Positions 6,178-11,030 of a DNA stretch of 11,030 nt are shown here, piece by piece (position 1 is the stretch's first letter; every line of letters starts with the position of its first letter). A model generated the notes under the pieces. The model searched no databases and had not been told where the DNA came from. It worked only from the letters and a program-made list of their open reading frames with translations. The position numbers and the translations under genes are program-made. Origin of the DNA: an uncultured Eubacteriales bacterium (GTDB lineage Bacteria; Bacillota; Clostridia; Oscillospirales; Acutalibacteraceae); contig CAKSDJ010000046.1 of the NCBI GenBank assembly GCA_934445015.1, forward strand, positions 1-11,030. Reading direction: 5' to 3'.

Positions 6178-6762
6178 GTGAGTCTTAAAGAACGGGTTTA
6201 CAGCGTTCTTGTTGTATCGGCGGCAGAAAAATTCAACGCCGCGCTTTACGAATTGCTCCCAAAAGCAAAATATTCGCCTGTTGACACCGTATCAAACGTG
6301 AATGCGGCAAAGCGGATACTTGCAGAAAAATCTTACGACTTTATTTTAATAAACACACCTTTGCCCGATGAATTCGGCACACGTTTTGCAATTGACGCAA
6401 GCACCGTTAAAAATTCAATAGTTTTGCTGCTTGTTCGCTCAGAAAGTTACGCCCCCACGTTTGATAAGGTTGCCGAACACGGTGTTTTTGTGCTTGCAAA
6501 ACCAACTTCAAAACCGGTTATAAACAGTGCGTTTGATTGGATGGCAACCGCACGTGAACGCATAAGAACACAGGAAAACAAAACCCACTCGCTTGAAGAT
6601 AAAATGGCGGAAATAAAAATTGTTAACCGTGCAAAACTGCTTCTTATGAGTGAAGTACATATGGACGAGTCGCAGGCTCACCGTTATATTGAAAAACAGG
6701 CTATGGACCGCTGTGTTACCAGAAAAGCGGTTGCCGAACAAATTGTAAAAACTTATTCTTAA
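6178..6762 (+). CDS. ANTAR-domain transcription antiterminator with degenerate receiver domain
   Basis: 194 residues. The N-terminal ~120 residues have a response-regulator receiver fold, but the phosphorylation site is missing: the acidic pair is Ser14-Ala15 and the phospho-acceptor Asp is Asn59 (FILINTPLPDE). The conserved Lys108-Pro109 remains. A helical linker leads to an ANTAR domain at about 138-194 (AKLLLMSEVHMDESQAHRYI, then the KQAMDRCVTRKAVAEQIV region), which binds tandem hexaloop RNA hairpins and prevents termination. The start is the GTG at 6178, behind a very strong GGAGGGGG at 6165-6172. An ANTAR protein next to glnA (NitR) has been described in Clostridium saccharobutylicum; similarity to it is by context only. 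The likely target is the hairpin pair at 1419-1458, giving control of its own operon. How it senses nitrogen without phosphorylation is unknown. Confidence 0.92.
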   Translation: MSLKERVYSVLVVSAAEKFNAALYELLPKAKYSPVDTVSNVNAAKRILAEKSYDFILINTPLPDEFGTRFAIDASTVKNSIVLLLVRSESYAPTFDKVAEHGVFVLAKPTSKPVINSAFDWMATARERIRTQENKTHSLEDKMAEIKIVNRAKLLLMSEVHMDESQAHRYIEKQAMDRCVTRKAVAEQIVKTYS

Positions 6763-6764
6763 AA

Positions 6765-6803
6765 CACAAAGCCCCGATATACATAAATCGGGGCTTGTGC
6801 TTT
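6765..6803. terminator. Terminator hairpin between the convergent ANTAR and Crp-type genes
   Basis: GCCCCGAT (6771-6778) pairs with ATCGGGGC (6787-6794). Beyond a one-base bulge, CACAA (6765-6769) pairs with TTGTG (6795-6799). T-rich sequence follows on both strands (CTTTA on plus, TTTTAAG on minus), so it can serve both convergent genes, though neither U-run is long. Confidence 0.75.
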
Positions 6804-6825
6804 ATGATAACAGATGCAAAACCGC

Positions 6826-7506
6826 TTACGCCTGCCTTATTGGTTTACCAGGCAGTTCAAAATGATTTTTACGGCTTTTAAGTACGCCTTCTTTTTGCAG
6901 TTTGCCTATCTCTGCCGAAAGTCCGCTTCGGTCAACTTCAAGGTAATCGGCAAGTTGCTGCCGGTCAAACGGTATATCAAAACTGTTACTGCCTGTGCGT
7001 TTTGCATAAAGCATTAAATACGCCATTAGTTTTTCTTTTGTGGTGCGTTTTGAAATTATTTCGATTTTTCGGTGCAGCATAACGGTTTTTTGTGCAAGGC
7101 TTTGCATTAAATTAAATACCAGCCGACGGTGAAAATCACAGCCGTTTTCGCAGGCGTTCAAAATACGGTCACGATCAATAATCATAACAGTGCAGGGCTC
7201 GGTTGCCACAATTGAAACCGGCAGCAAATCAAACTTTGCGCAGGCAAACGCCTCGGCAAATTCTTCCGAAGCGTTTATATTACCGAGTATGCTGCGGTTG
7301 CCGTAATAGTCAACCTGAACCGTCTGTGCAGAACCCGACAGCATAATGCCTATATGATCGGCTTTTGAACCTTCGGCAAAAATCGTGTATTTTTTATCAA
7401 ATGAAATAACCTTTGCGTTAAGGCATTCAAGCATTTTAAAAAGGTCCTGCTCATCTATTCCGTTAAAAAGCGGACATTTTTTTAAAATTTCCGAATATTT
7501 CCTCAA
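6826..7506 (-). CDS. Crp/Fnr-family transcriptional regulator
   Basis: 226 residues. An N-terminal cyclic-nucleotide-binding-like beta-roll spans about 13-115 (CPLFNGIDEQDLFKML at the start; PVSIVATEPCTVMIID at 96-111). It is followed by the long dimer helix and a C-terminal winged helix-turn-helix with the recognition region FDRQQLADYLEVDRSGLSAE (180-199). The start is taken as TTG (7506-7504), since GGGGTGA lies 5 nt upstream and the resulting MRKYSEILKKCPLF matches how family members begin. The open frame continues further upstream, but that sequence contains the promoter. Six cysteines are scattered and there is no FNR-type N-terminal cluster motif, so an Fe-S sensor is not indicated; the ligand is unknown. 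It is divergent from a 4Fe-4S protein gene and shares a palindrome with it, so autoregulation and control of that neighbour are likely. Confidence 0.9.
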   Translation of the reverse strand: MRKYSEILKKCPLFNGIDEQDLFKMLECLNAKVISFDKKYTIFAEGSKADHIGIMLSGSAQTVQVDYYGNRSILGNINASEEFAEAFACAKFDLLPVSIVATEPCTVMIIDRDRILNACENGCDFHRRLVFNLMQSLAQKTVMLHRKIEIISKRTTKEKLMAYLMLYAKRTGSNSFDIPFDRQQLADYLEVDRSGLSAEIGKLQKEGVLKSRKNHFELPGKPIRQA

Positions 7507-7511
7507 AAAAA

Positions 7512-7518
7512 TCACCCC
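7512..7518 (-). promoter_or_regulatory. Ribosome binding site deciding the TTG start
   Basis: On the minus strand GGGGTGA lies 5 nt before TTG at 7506. The in-frame GTG at 7515 sits inside this element and would have no ribosome site of its own, so TTG is preferred. Confidence 0.7.
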
Positions 7519-7521
7519 GTT

Positions 7522-7537
7522 TGTTGAAAATTCAACA
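7522..7537. promoter_or_regulatory. Palindromic probable operator of the Crp-type regulator
   Basis: TGTTGAA and TTCAACA form a perfect 7-bp inverted repeat separated by two A's. Size and symmetry suit Crp/Fnr-family dimers. It lies just downstream of the predicted start of the regulator's transcript and overlaps the -35 area of the divergent 4Fe-4S gene. The binding protein is inferred from position. Confidence 0.55.
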
Positions 7538-7559
7538 TACTTATTGTTACAATTATAGT
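7531..7559 (+). promoter_or_regulatory. Weak candidate promoter of the 4Fe-4S protein gene
   Basis: TTCAAC (7531-7536) and TATAGT (7554-7559) are 17 bp apart. The -35 is poor and overlaps the palindrome, as would suit an activated or repressed promoter. An alternative is TTGAAA (7524-7529) with TACAAT (7549-7554) and a 19-bp spacer. The choice between them is uncertain. Confidence 0.35.
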
Positions 7560-7580
7560 ATGATAAATTCACCAAATCAA
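7552..7580 (-). promoter_or_regulatory. Promoter of the Crp-type regulator gene
   Basis: On the minus strand TTGATT (7580-7575) and a perfect TATAAT (7557-7552) are 17 bp apart. The transcript would start near 7545 and run through the palindrome at 7522-7537, which would then act as a roadblock site. Confidence 0.65.
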
Positions 7581-7593
7581 GGAGGACATAAAA

Positions 7594-8292
7594 ATGATAA
7601 GAAAAATTATTAAAATAGATGAAGAAAAATGCAACGGATGCGGCGCCTGTGCAAATGCCTGTCACGAAGGGGCAATCGAGATCATAAACGGCAAAGCAAA
7701 ACTCGCACGCGAAGATTACTGCGACGGCCTCGGCGACTGCCTGCCGTCATGCCCCGTAGACGCGATAACTTTTGAAGAACGCGAAGCACCCGCCTATAAT
7801 GAGGAGGCGGTGAAACAGTCAAAACAGAAAAAAGCGGAGGAAAAACCGCCGTGCGGAGGTTGTGCCGGTACAAATATTAAAACATTTGATCGCGAAAAAG
7901 AGCCGCAAATAAACCGGACCGCATTTGTAAGCCGACTTAAACAATGGCCCTGTCAGATTAAGTTAGTGCCTGTAAACGCGCCGTATTTTAATAACGCCGA
8001 CCTGCTTGTTGCCGCCGACTGCACGGCATTTGCATACGGTAATTTTCACAACGATTTTATACGCAACCACATAACGCTTATAGGCTGTCCAAAACTTGAC
8101 GGGGTTGATTACAGCGAAAAACTCACCCGTATAATTGCTGAAAATAACATTAAAAGCGTTAAAATTGTGAGAATGGAAGTTCCGTGTTGCGGCGGACTTG
8201 AAAATGCTGTTAAACGCGCGCTTGCCGCAAGCGGAAAATTTATTCCGTGGCAGGTCATAACGATTTCTACCGACGGACAAATTATCGAATAA
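7594..8292 (+). CDS. Cysteine-rich 4Fe-4S ferredoxin-like protein
   Basis: 232 residues with 14 cysteines. The N-terminal domain has a complete cluster motif Cys13-16-19-23 and a second motif YCDGLGDCLPSCPV with only Cys43, Cys49 and Cys53; the usual second Cys is Leu46. A charged Lys/Glu linker (about 68-84) leads to PPCGGCAGT (Cys87, Cys90). A C-terminal domain of about 120 residues follows, with KQWPCQIKLVPVNAPYF, AADCTAFAYG, GCPKLD and VPCCGGL (Cys198-Cys199). I recognise this overall layout from conserved 4Fe-4S proteins of anaerobes, often near Crp/Fnr-type regulators. No enzymatic activity is assigned; electron transfer or redox sensing is plausible. AAGGAGG at 7579-7585 lies 8 nt before the ATG. 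It is transcribed alone and closed by a strong terminator. Confidence 0.88.
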   Translation: MIRKIIKIDEEKCNGCGACANACHEGAIEIINGKAKLAREDYCDGLGDCLPSCPVDAITFEEREAPAYNEEAVKQSKQKKAEEKPPCGGCAGTNIKTFDREKEPQINRTAFVSRLKQWPCQIKLVPVNAPYFNNADLLVAADCTAFAYGNFHNDFIRNHITLIGCPKLDGVDYSEKLTRIIAENNIKSVKIVRMEVPCCGGLENAVKRALAASGKFIPWQVITISTDGQIIE

Positions 8293-8308
8293 TTATATCT
8301 TAAAATCT

Positions 8309-8341
8309 AAAAGGTCTTGGCATCTGGCAAGACCTTTTTTT
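8309..8341 (+). terminator. Intrinsic terminator of the 4Fe-4S protein gene
   Basis: AAGGTCTTG (8311-8319) pairs with CAAGACCTT (8328-8336), followed by a seven-T run ending at 8341. Flanking A's pair with part of the T-run, so the hairpin may also slow transcription arriving from the convergent gene on the minus strand. Confidence 0.9.
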
Positions 8342-8348
8342 GCATTCA

Positions 8349-9080
8349 CTAACTGTTTTCTATAATATTTTTTACGCGCTGCATCCGCAAATCAAGCTGA
8401 GAACTCATTTCGGCACAGTTTAAAAGCTCATTTGAAGTAACCGACAAAACATCTTCGGGCAGGTGTTTTTTATAACGCAGTTTGTGTTCAAGATTTGCCC
8501 AAAACTCCATAGCGATAGTTCTTAGCTGAACTTCCACCTTCATAATCCGCTTTTCATTCTGTAAAAAAATCGGGACCTCCACTACAAGGTGCAAACTCCT
8601 GTATCCGTTTTCTTTGGGATTTTTTATGTAGTCTTTTTTTGTTATAAGCGTAATGTCATCCTGCTGCAAGAGGCAGTCGGCGAGCATATAAATATCATCT
8701 ATAAAAGAGCATATAACACGAATGCCGGCAATATCGTAAATTTCATTTTCGACTGAATTTAAACTTATGGGCAAGCCGCGCCTTATAAGTTTTTCGCTTA
8801 TGCTTTCGGGCGATTTTATTCTGGTTTTTATGCTTTCGATAGGGTTGCGTTCATGTTGGAGCGAAAACTGTTCGTTAAGAACGCGGAATTTTGTTTCAAC
8901 CTCTAAAAGCGCGCATTTGTAATAAGACATAAGCGTTCTGAAATTTTCAACACTTGTCCACATTTCCTTTACGGTGTTTTCATTCAAAAACTTAACCGCG
9001 GTTTCTGCAATTTTTGCGGTATCAATATCGTTTTTGGCAAGCGTGCCAACCAAATGTTTTTCAGTATATTTATTTTCCAT
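8349..9080 (-). CDS. Small alarmone synthetase ((p)ppGpp synthetase, RelA/SpoT synthetase domain only)
   Basis: 243 residues. Transfers pyrophosphate from ATP to GTP or GDP to make (p)ppGpp. There is no HD hydrolase domain and no TGS/ACT region, so it is a stand-alone synthetase of the RelQ/YjbM kind. Diagnostic segments are YDIAGIRVICSF (Asp116), TKKDYIKNPKENGYRSLHLV (Lys/Asp around 148-150, Tyr160-Arg161-Ser162) and VEVQLRTIAMEFWANLEHK (Glu183). The first ~45 residues are helical and longer than in B. subtilis YjbM (211 residues). The ATG at 9080 has AAAAGGTG five nt upstream on the minus strand. It lies downstream of metA but is separated from it by a terminator and has a possible promoter of its own. 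Assignment to RelQ versus RelP-type is not settled here. Confidence 0.93.
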   Translation of the reverse strand: MENKYTEKHLVGTLAKNDIDTAKIAETAVKFLNENTVKEMWTSVENFRTLMSYYKCALLEVETKFRVLNEQFSLQHERNPIESIKTRIKSPESISEKLIRRGLPISLNSVENEIYDIAGIRVICSFIDDIYMLADCLLQQDDITLITKKDYIKNPKENGYRSLHLVVEVPIFLQNEKRIMKVEVQLRTIAMEFWANLEHKLRYKKHLPEDVLSVTSNELLNCAEMSSQLDLRMQRVKNIIENS

Positions 9081-9118
9081 TACAACACCTTTTTTGTCAT
9101 TTATTGCCTGTCTGTGAG

Positions 9119-9124
9119 ATTATA
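9119..9124 (-). promoter_or_regulatory. -10 box of a possible promoter for the alarmone synthetase
   Basis: On the minus strand a perfect TATAAT (9124-9119) lies about 40 nt before the start codon. TTGATT lies upstream but 20 bp away, and TTTTGT with a 16-bp spacer is an alternative. The region further upstream is strongly A/T-rich. A promoter is expected here because a terminator separates this gene from metA. Confidence 0.45.
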
Positions 9125-9184
9125 TTATCATTGCCGTGTTACAAAATCAACTTAAAATAATAAATATTTATTTAATTAAGTGTT

Positions 9185-9227
9185 AATAAAAAACAGAAGG
9201 CCAAACGTTTTAAAAGCGTTTGACCTT
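9185..9227 (-). terminator. Intrinsic terminator of the metY-metA operon
   Basis: Read on the minus strand, AAGGTCAAACG (9227-9217) pairs with CGTTTGGCCTT (9207-9197) over 11 positions with one G-U, closing a 9-nt loop. A run of six T's follows after CTG. In the plus direction the G-U becomes a C-A mismatch, so it works best for metA, whose stop is 12 nt upstream. Confidence 0.88.
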
Positions 9228-9239
9228 TTTGTATAAATT

Positions 9240-10163
9240 TTATGCCTTATTTATTTCTTTTATATCGTACGGTGTTGTTTGATATACAAAATAGTTAAGC
9301 CAATTGCTGTAAAGCAGATTTGCGTGCGCACGCCAGGTAACCGTCGGTTCGTTTTGCGGGTCATCATCGGGAAAATAATTCTCGGGCACTTTTATTGGCA
9401 GACCTGCATTAAGATCGCGCAGATACTCATTTTTTAAAGTGTCGGCATCATACTCGCTGTGACCGGTAATGAATATTTGCCTGCCGCCTTTTGTTGCCGC
9501 GGCGTAAATGCCGCAACGCTCGCTTGAAGCCAGAATTTTAAGTTTATCGCAGGCGGCGACATCTTCGGTTTTTACAGTGGTATGGCGTGACTGCGGCACC
9601 ATAAATACGTCATCAAAGCCGCGGAACAGCATAGACCGCTTGTAGTTGACTTTATGCGGAAATATACCGAACAGTTTTTCACTTAAAGGCTGTTTATTTA
9701 TGCCGTAGTGGTAATAAAGCCCTGCCTGTGCGCCCCAGCATATATGAAATGTGCTGTGAACATGGGTTTTTGTCCACTCCATTATCTCACAAAGTTCATC
9801 CCAATACTCAACCTGCTCAAACGGAATCTGCTCAACCGGTGCGCCGGTAATTATCATACCGTCAAAATAATCGTTTTTTACATCATCAAAGGTTTTATAA
9901 AAAGTAAAAAGATGTTCGGCCGAAGTGTTTTTTGAGATATGACTTTTTGTATGAATAAACTCAAAATCCACCTGAAGCGGCGAGTTGCCGAGTAATCTTG
10001 AAAGTTGTGTCTCGGTCTCAATCTTTTTTGGCATAAGGTTAAGCAACAAAATTTTAAGCGGCCGTATATCCTGTGTAATGGCACGGGTTTCGGTCATTAC
10101 AAATATGTTTTCATCGGCAAGCGTTTTTACTGCCGGTAAATCATTCGGAATTTTAATCGGCAT
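9240..10163 (-). CDS. metA: Homoserine O-acetyltransferase (MetA family)
   Basis: 307 residues, full length for the family. Acylates homoserine, the first committed step of methionine synthesis. The catalytic residues fall at the family's usual numbers: Cys142 (FHICWGAQAG), His235 and Glu237 (TGHSEYD). Residue 111, in TGAPVEQIPF, is Glu; in this family Glu111 is associated with acetyl-CoA use and Gly111 (E. coli) with succinyl-CoA, so O-acetylhomoserine is the expected product despite the common 'succinyltransferase' label. The substrate-ring segments PQSRHTTV and WRAHANLLYSNWLNYFVYQ are intact. AAAGGAGG lies 7 nt before the ATG at 10163. It begins 33 nt after the metY stop, so the two form an operon, and MetY would use its product. 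Confidence 0.95.
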   Translation of the reverse strand: MPIKIPNDLPAVKTLADENIFVMTETRAITQDIRPLKILLLNLMPKKIETETQLSRLLGNSPLQVDFEFIHTKSHISKNTSAEHLFTFYKTFDDVKNDYFDGMIITGAPVEQIPFEQVEYWDELCEIMEWTKTHVHSTFHICWGAQAGLYYHYGINKQPLSEKLFGIFPHKVNYKRSMLFRGFDDVFMVPQSRHTTVKTEDVAACDKLKILASSERCGIYAAATKGGRQIFITGHSEYDADTLKNEYLRDLNAGLPIKVPENYFPDDDPQNEPTVTWRAHANLLYSNWLNYFVYQTTPYDIKEINKA

Positions 10164-10196
10164 TTTTACGCCTCCTTTAATCTGTATTTTTAAAAA

Positions 10197-11030
10197 TTAA
10201 ATGTTGTCGAGAGCCTGTTTAATATCGGCGATCAGGTCATCGGCGTTTTCTATACCGCAGGAAAGTCGCACAAGGTCTGCAGGCACGCCTGCCGCAGCAA
10301 GTTCGCTGTCATTCATCTGACGGTGAGTAGCGCTCGCAGGATGCAGACAACAGGTGCGTGCGTCGGCAACATGGGTCTCAATTGCAGCAAGTTTTAAATT
10401 TTTCATAAAACTTTCTGCCGCTTTGCGTCCGCCTTTTATGCCGAAACTTACAACGCCGCAACTGCCGTTGGGCAGATATTTTTTTGCAAGGTCATAACAC
10501 TTGTCGCCCTCAAGGCTCGGATATGTTACCCATGCAATACGGCTGTCGCCGCTAAGATATTTTGCAACTGCAAGTCCGTTTTCACAGTGCTTTTTAACAC
10601 GCAGATGCAGACTCTCAAGCCCCAAATTTAAAATGAATGCATTTTGCGGTGACTGAATAGAACCGAAATCACGCATAAGCTGCGCGGTTGCTTTTGTTAT
10701 ATAAGCGCCCTCAATGCCGAAACGTTCGGTATATGTTATGCCGTGATAACTGTCATCGGGGGTGCAAAGACCCGGGAATTTTTCCGGATATTTTGTCCAA
10801 TCGAATTTGCCGCTGTCAACAATACAACCGCCGACGCCGGCACCGTGACCGTCCATATATTTTGTTGTGGAATGTGTAACAATATCCGCACCCCACTCAA
10901 ACGGGCGGCAGTTTATGGGCGTTGCAAATGTGTTATCTATTATAAGCGGAACGCCGTGTGCGTGGGCGGCATTTGCAAAGCGCTCTATGTCAAGCACGCA
11001 AAGCGCCGGATTTGCTATTGTTTCACCGAA
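10197..11030 (-). CDS. metY: O-acetylhomoserine sulfhydrylase, 5' end outside window
   Basis: 278 codons of the C-terminal part are visible; the family is about 425-430 residues, so the first ~150 lie past the right edge. PLP-dependent Cys/Met-metabolism enzyme (gamma-family) that makes homocysteine from O-acetylhomoserine and sulfide. Visible marks are GETIANPALCVLDIERFA, LIIDNTFATPINCRPFEWGA, the PLP-lysine segment HSTTKYMDGHGAGVGG, and the C-terminal ETHVADARTCCLHPASATHR and VRLSCGIENADDLIADIKQA. The long segment around GKFDWTKYPEKFPGLCTPD between the PLP lysine and the C-terminal domain is typical of MetY rather than MetB. It is upstream of and co-oriented with metA. Two cysteines in DARTCCLHP are a variation on the usual DA(K)(T/S)LVxHP and are unusual only in detail. 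Confidence 0.95.
   Translation of the reverse strand, partial: FGETIANPALCVLDIERFANAAHAHGVPLIIDNTFATPINCRPFEWGADIVTHSTTKYMDGHGAGVGGCIVDSGKFDWTKYPEKFPGLCTPDDSYHGITYTERFGIEGAYITKATAQLMRDFGSIQSPQNAFILNLGLESLHLRVKKHCENGLAVAKYLSGDSRIAWVTYPSLEGDKCYDLAKKYLPNGSCGVVSFGIKGGRKAAESFMKNLKLAAIETHVADARTCCLHPASATHRQMNDSELAAAGVPADLVRLSCGIENADDLIADIKQALDNI

Noticed and set aside
7507..7665. Longer N-terminus for the Crp-type regulator (open frame up to 7665)
   Set aside because: The extension covers the promoter, the palindrome and the divergent gene's start; the TTG at 7506 has a good ribosome site and gives the family's normal N-terminus.
9159..9172. 14-bp perfect palindrome AATAAATATTTATT upstream of the alarmone synthetase
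   Set aside because: Pure A/T in an A/T-rich stretch, likely by chance or as upstream promoter sequence; no G/C anchors.

Overview
The window looks like a chromosomal piece of a Clostridia-class Firmicute. The evidence is a hexameric NADP-type glutamate dehydrogenase very like the clostridial family, strong AAGGAGG-type ribosome binding sites, consensus TTGACA/TATAAT promoters, TTG and GTG starts, an ANTAR regulator next to glutamine synthetase, and archaeal-type split glutamate synthase genes that are common in anaerobic Clostridia. All genes look like ordinary chromosomal genes. I see no mobile element, CRISPR array, tRNA or rRNA.

Left part (1-6803), ammonium assimilation. gdhA is on the minus strand and is cut by the left edge. 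About 330 bp without a gene separates it from a divergent five-gene plus-strand operon: glutamine amidotransferase subunit, ferredoxin-fused glutamate synthase core, GXGXG subunit, a short glutamine synthetase, and an ANTAR-domain RNA-binding regulator. The operon starts at a perfect promoter and immediately runs into a long hairpin plus U-tract. The first 8 nt of the predicted transcript are identical to the 3' strand of that hairpin's base and can form a competing hexaloop hairpin. This is the layout expected of an ANTAR antitermination site, and the likely cognate protein is encoded by the last gene of the operon. A GC-rich hairpin closes the operon.

Middle part (6804-8342). A Crp/Fnr-family regulator (minus, TTG start) is divergent from a cysteine-rich 4Fe-4S protein (plus). 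A palindrome in the gap between them is a probable operator. A strong terminator follows the 4Fe-4S gene.

Right part (8343-11030, minus strand). A small stand-alone (p)ppGpp synthetase lies downstream of a methionine-synthesis pair: metY (O-acetylhomoserine sulfhydrylase, cut by the right edge) followed by metA, whose Glu111 predicts acetyl-CoA use. metA and metY therefore form a consistent two-step route from homoserine to homocysteine by direct sulfhydrylation.

The most interesting object is the compact RNA switch at 1419-1480. Everything about function is inferred from sequence; no searches or folding programs were run.
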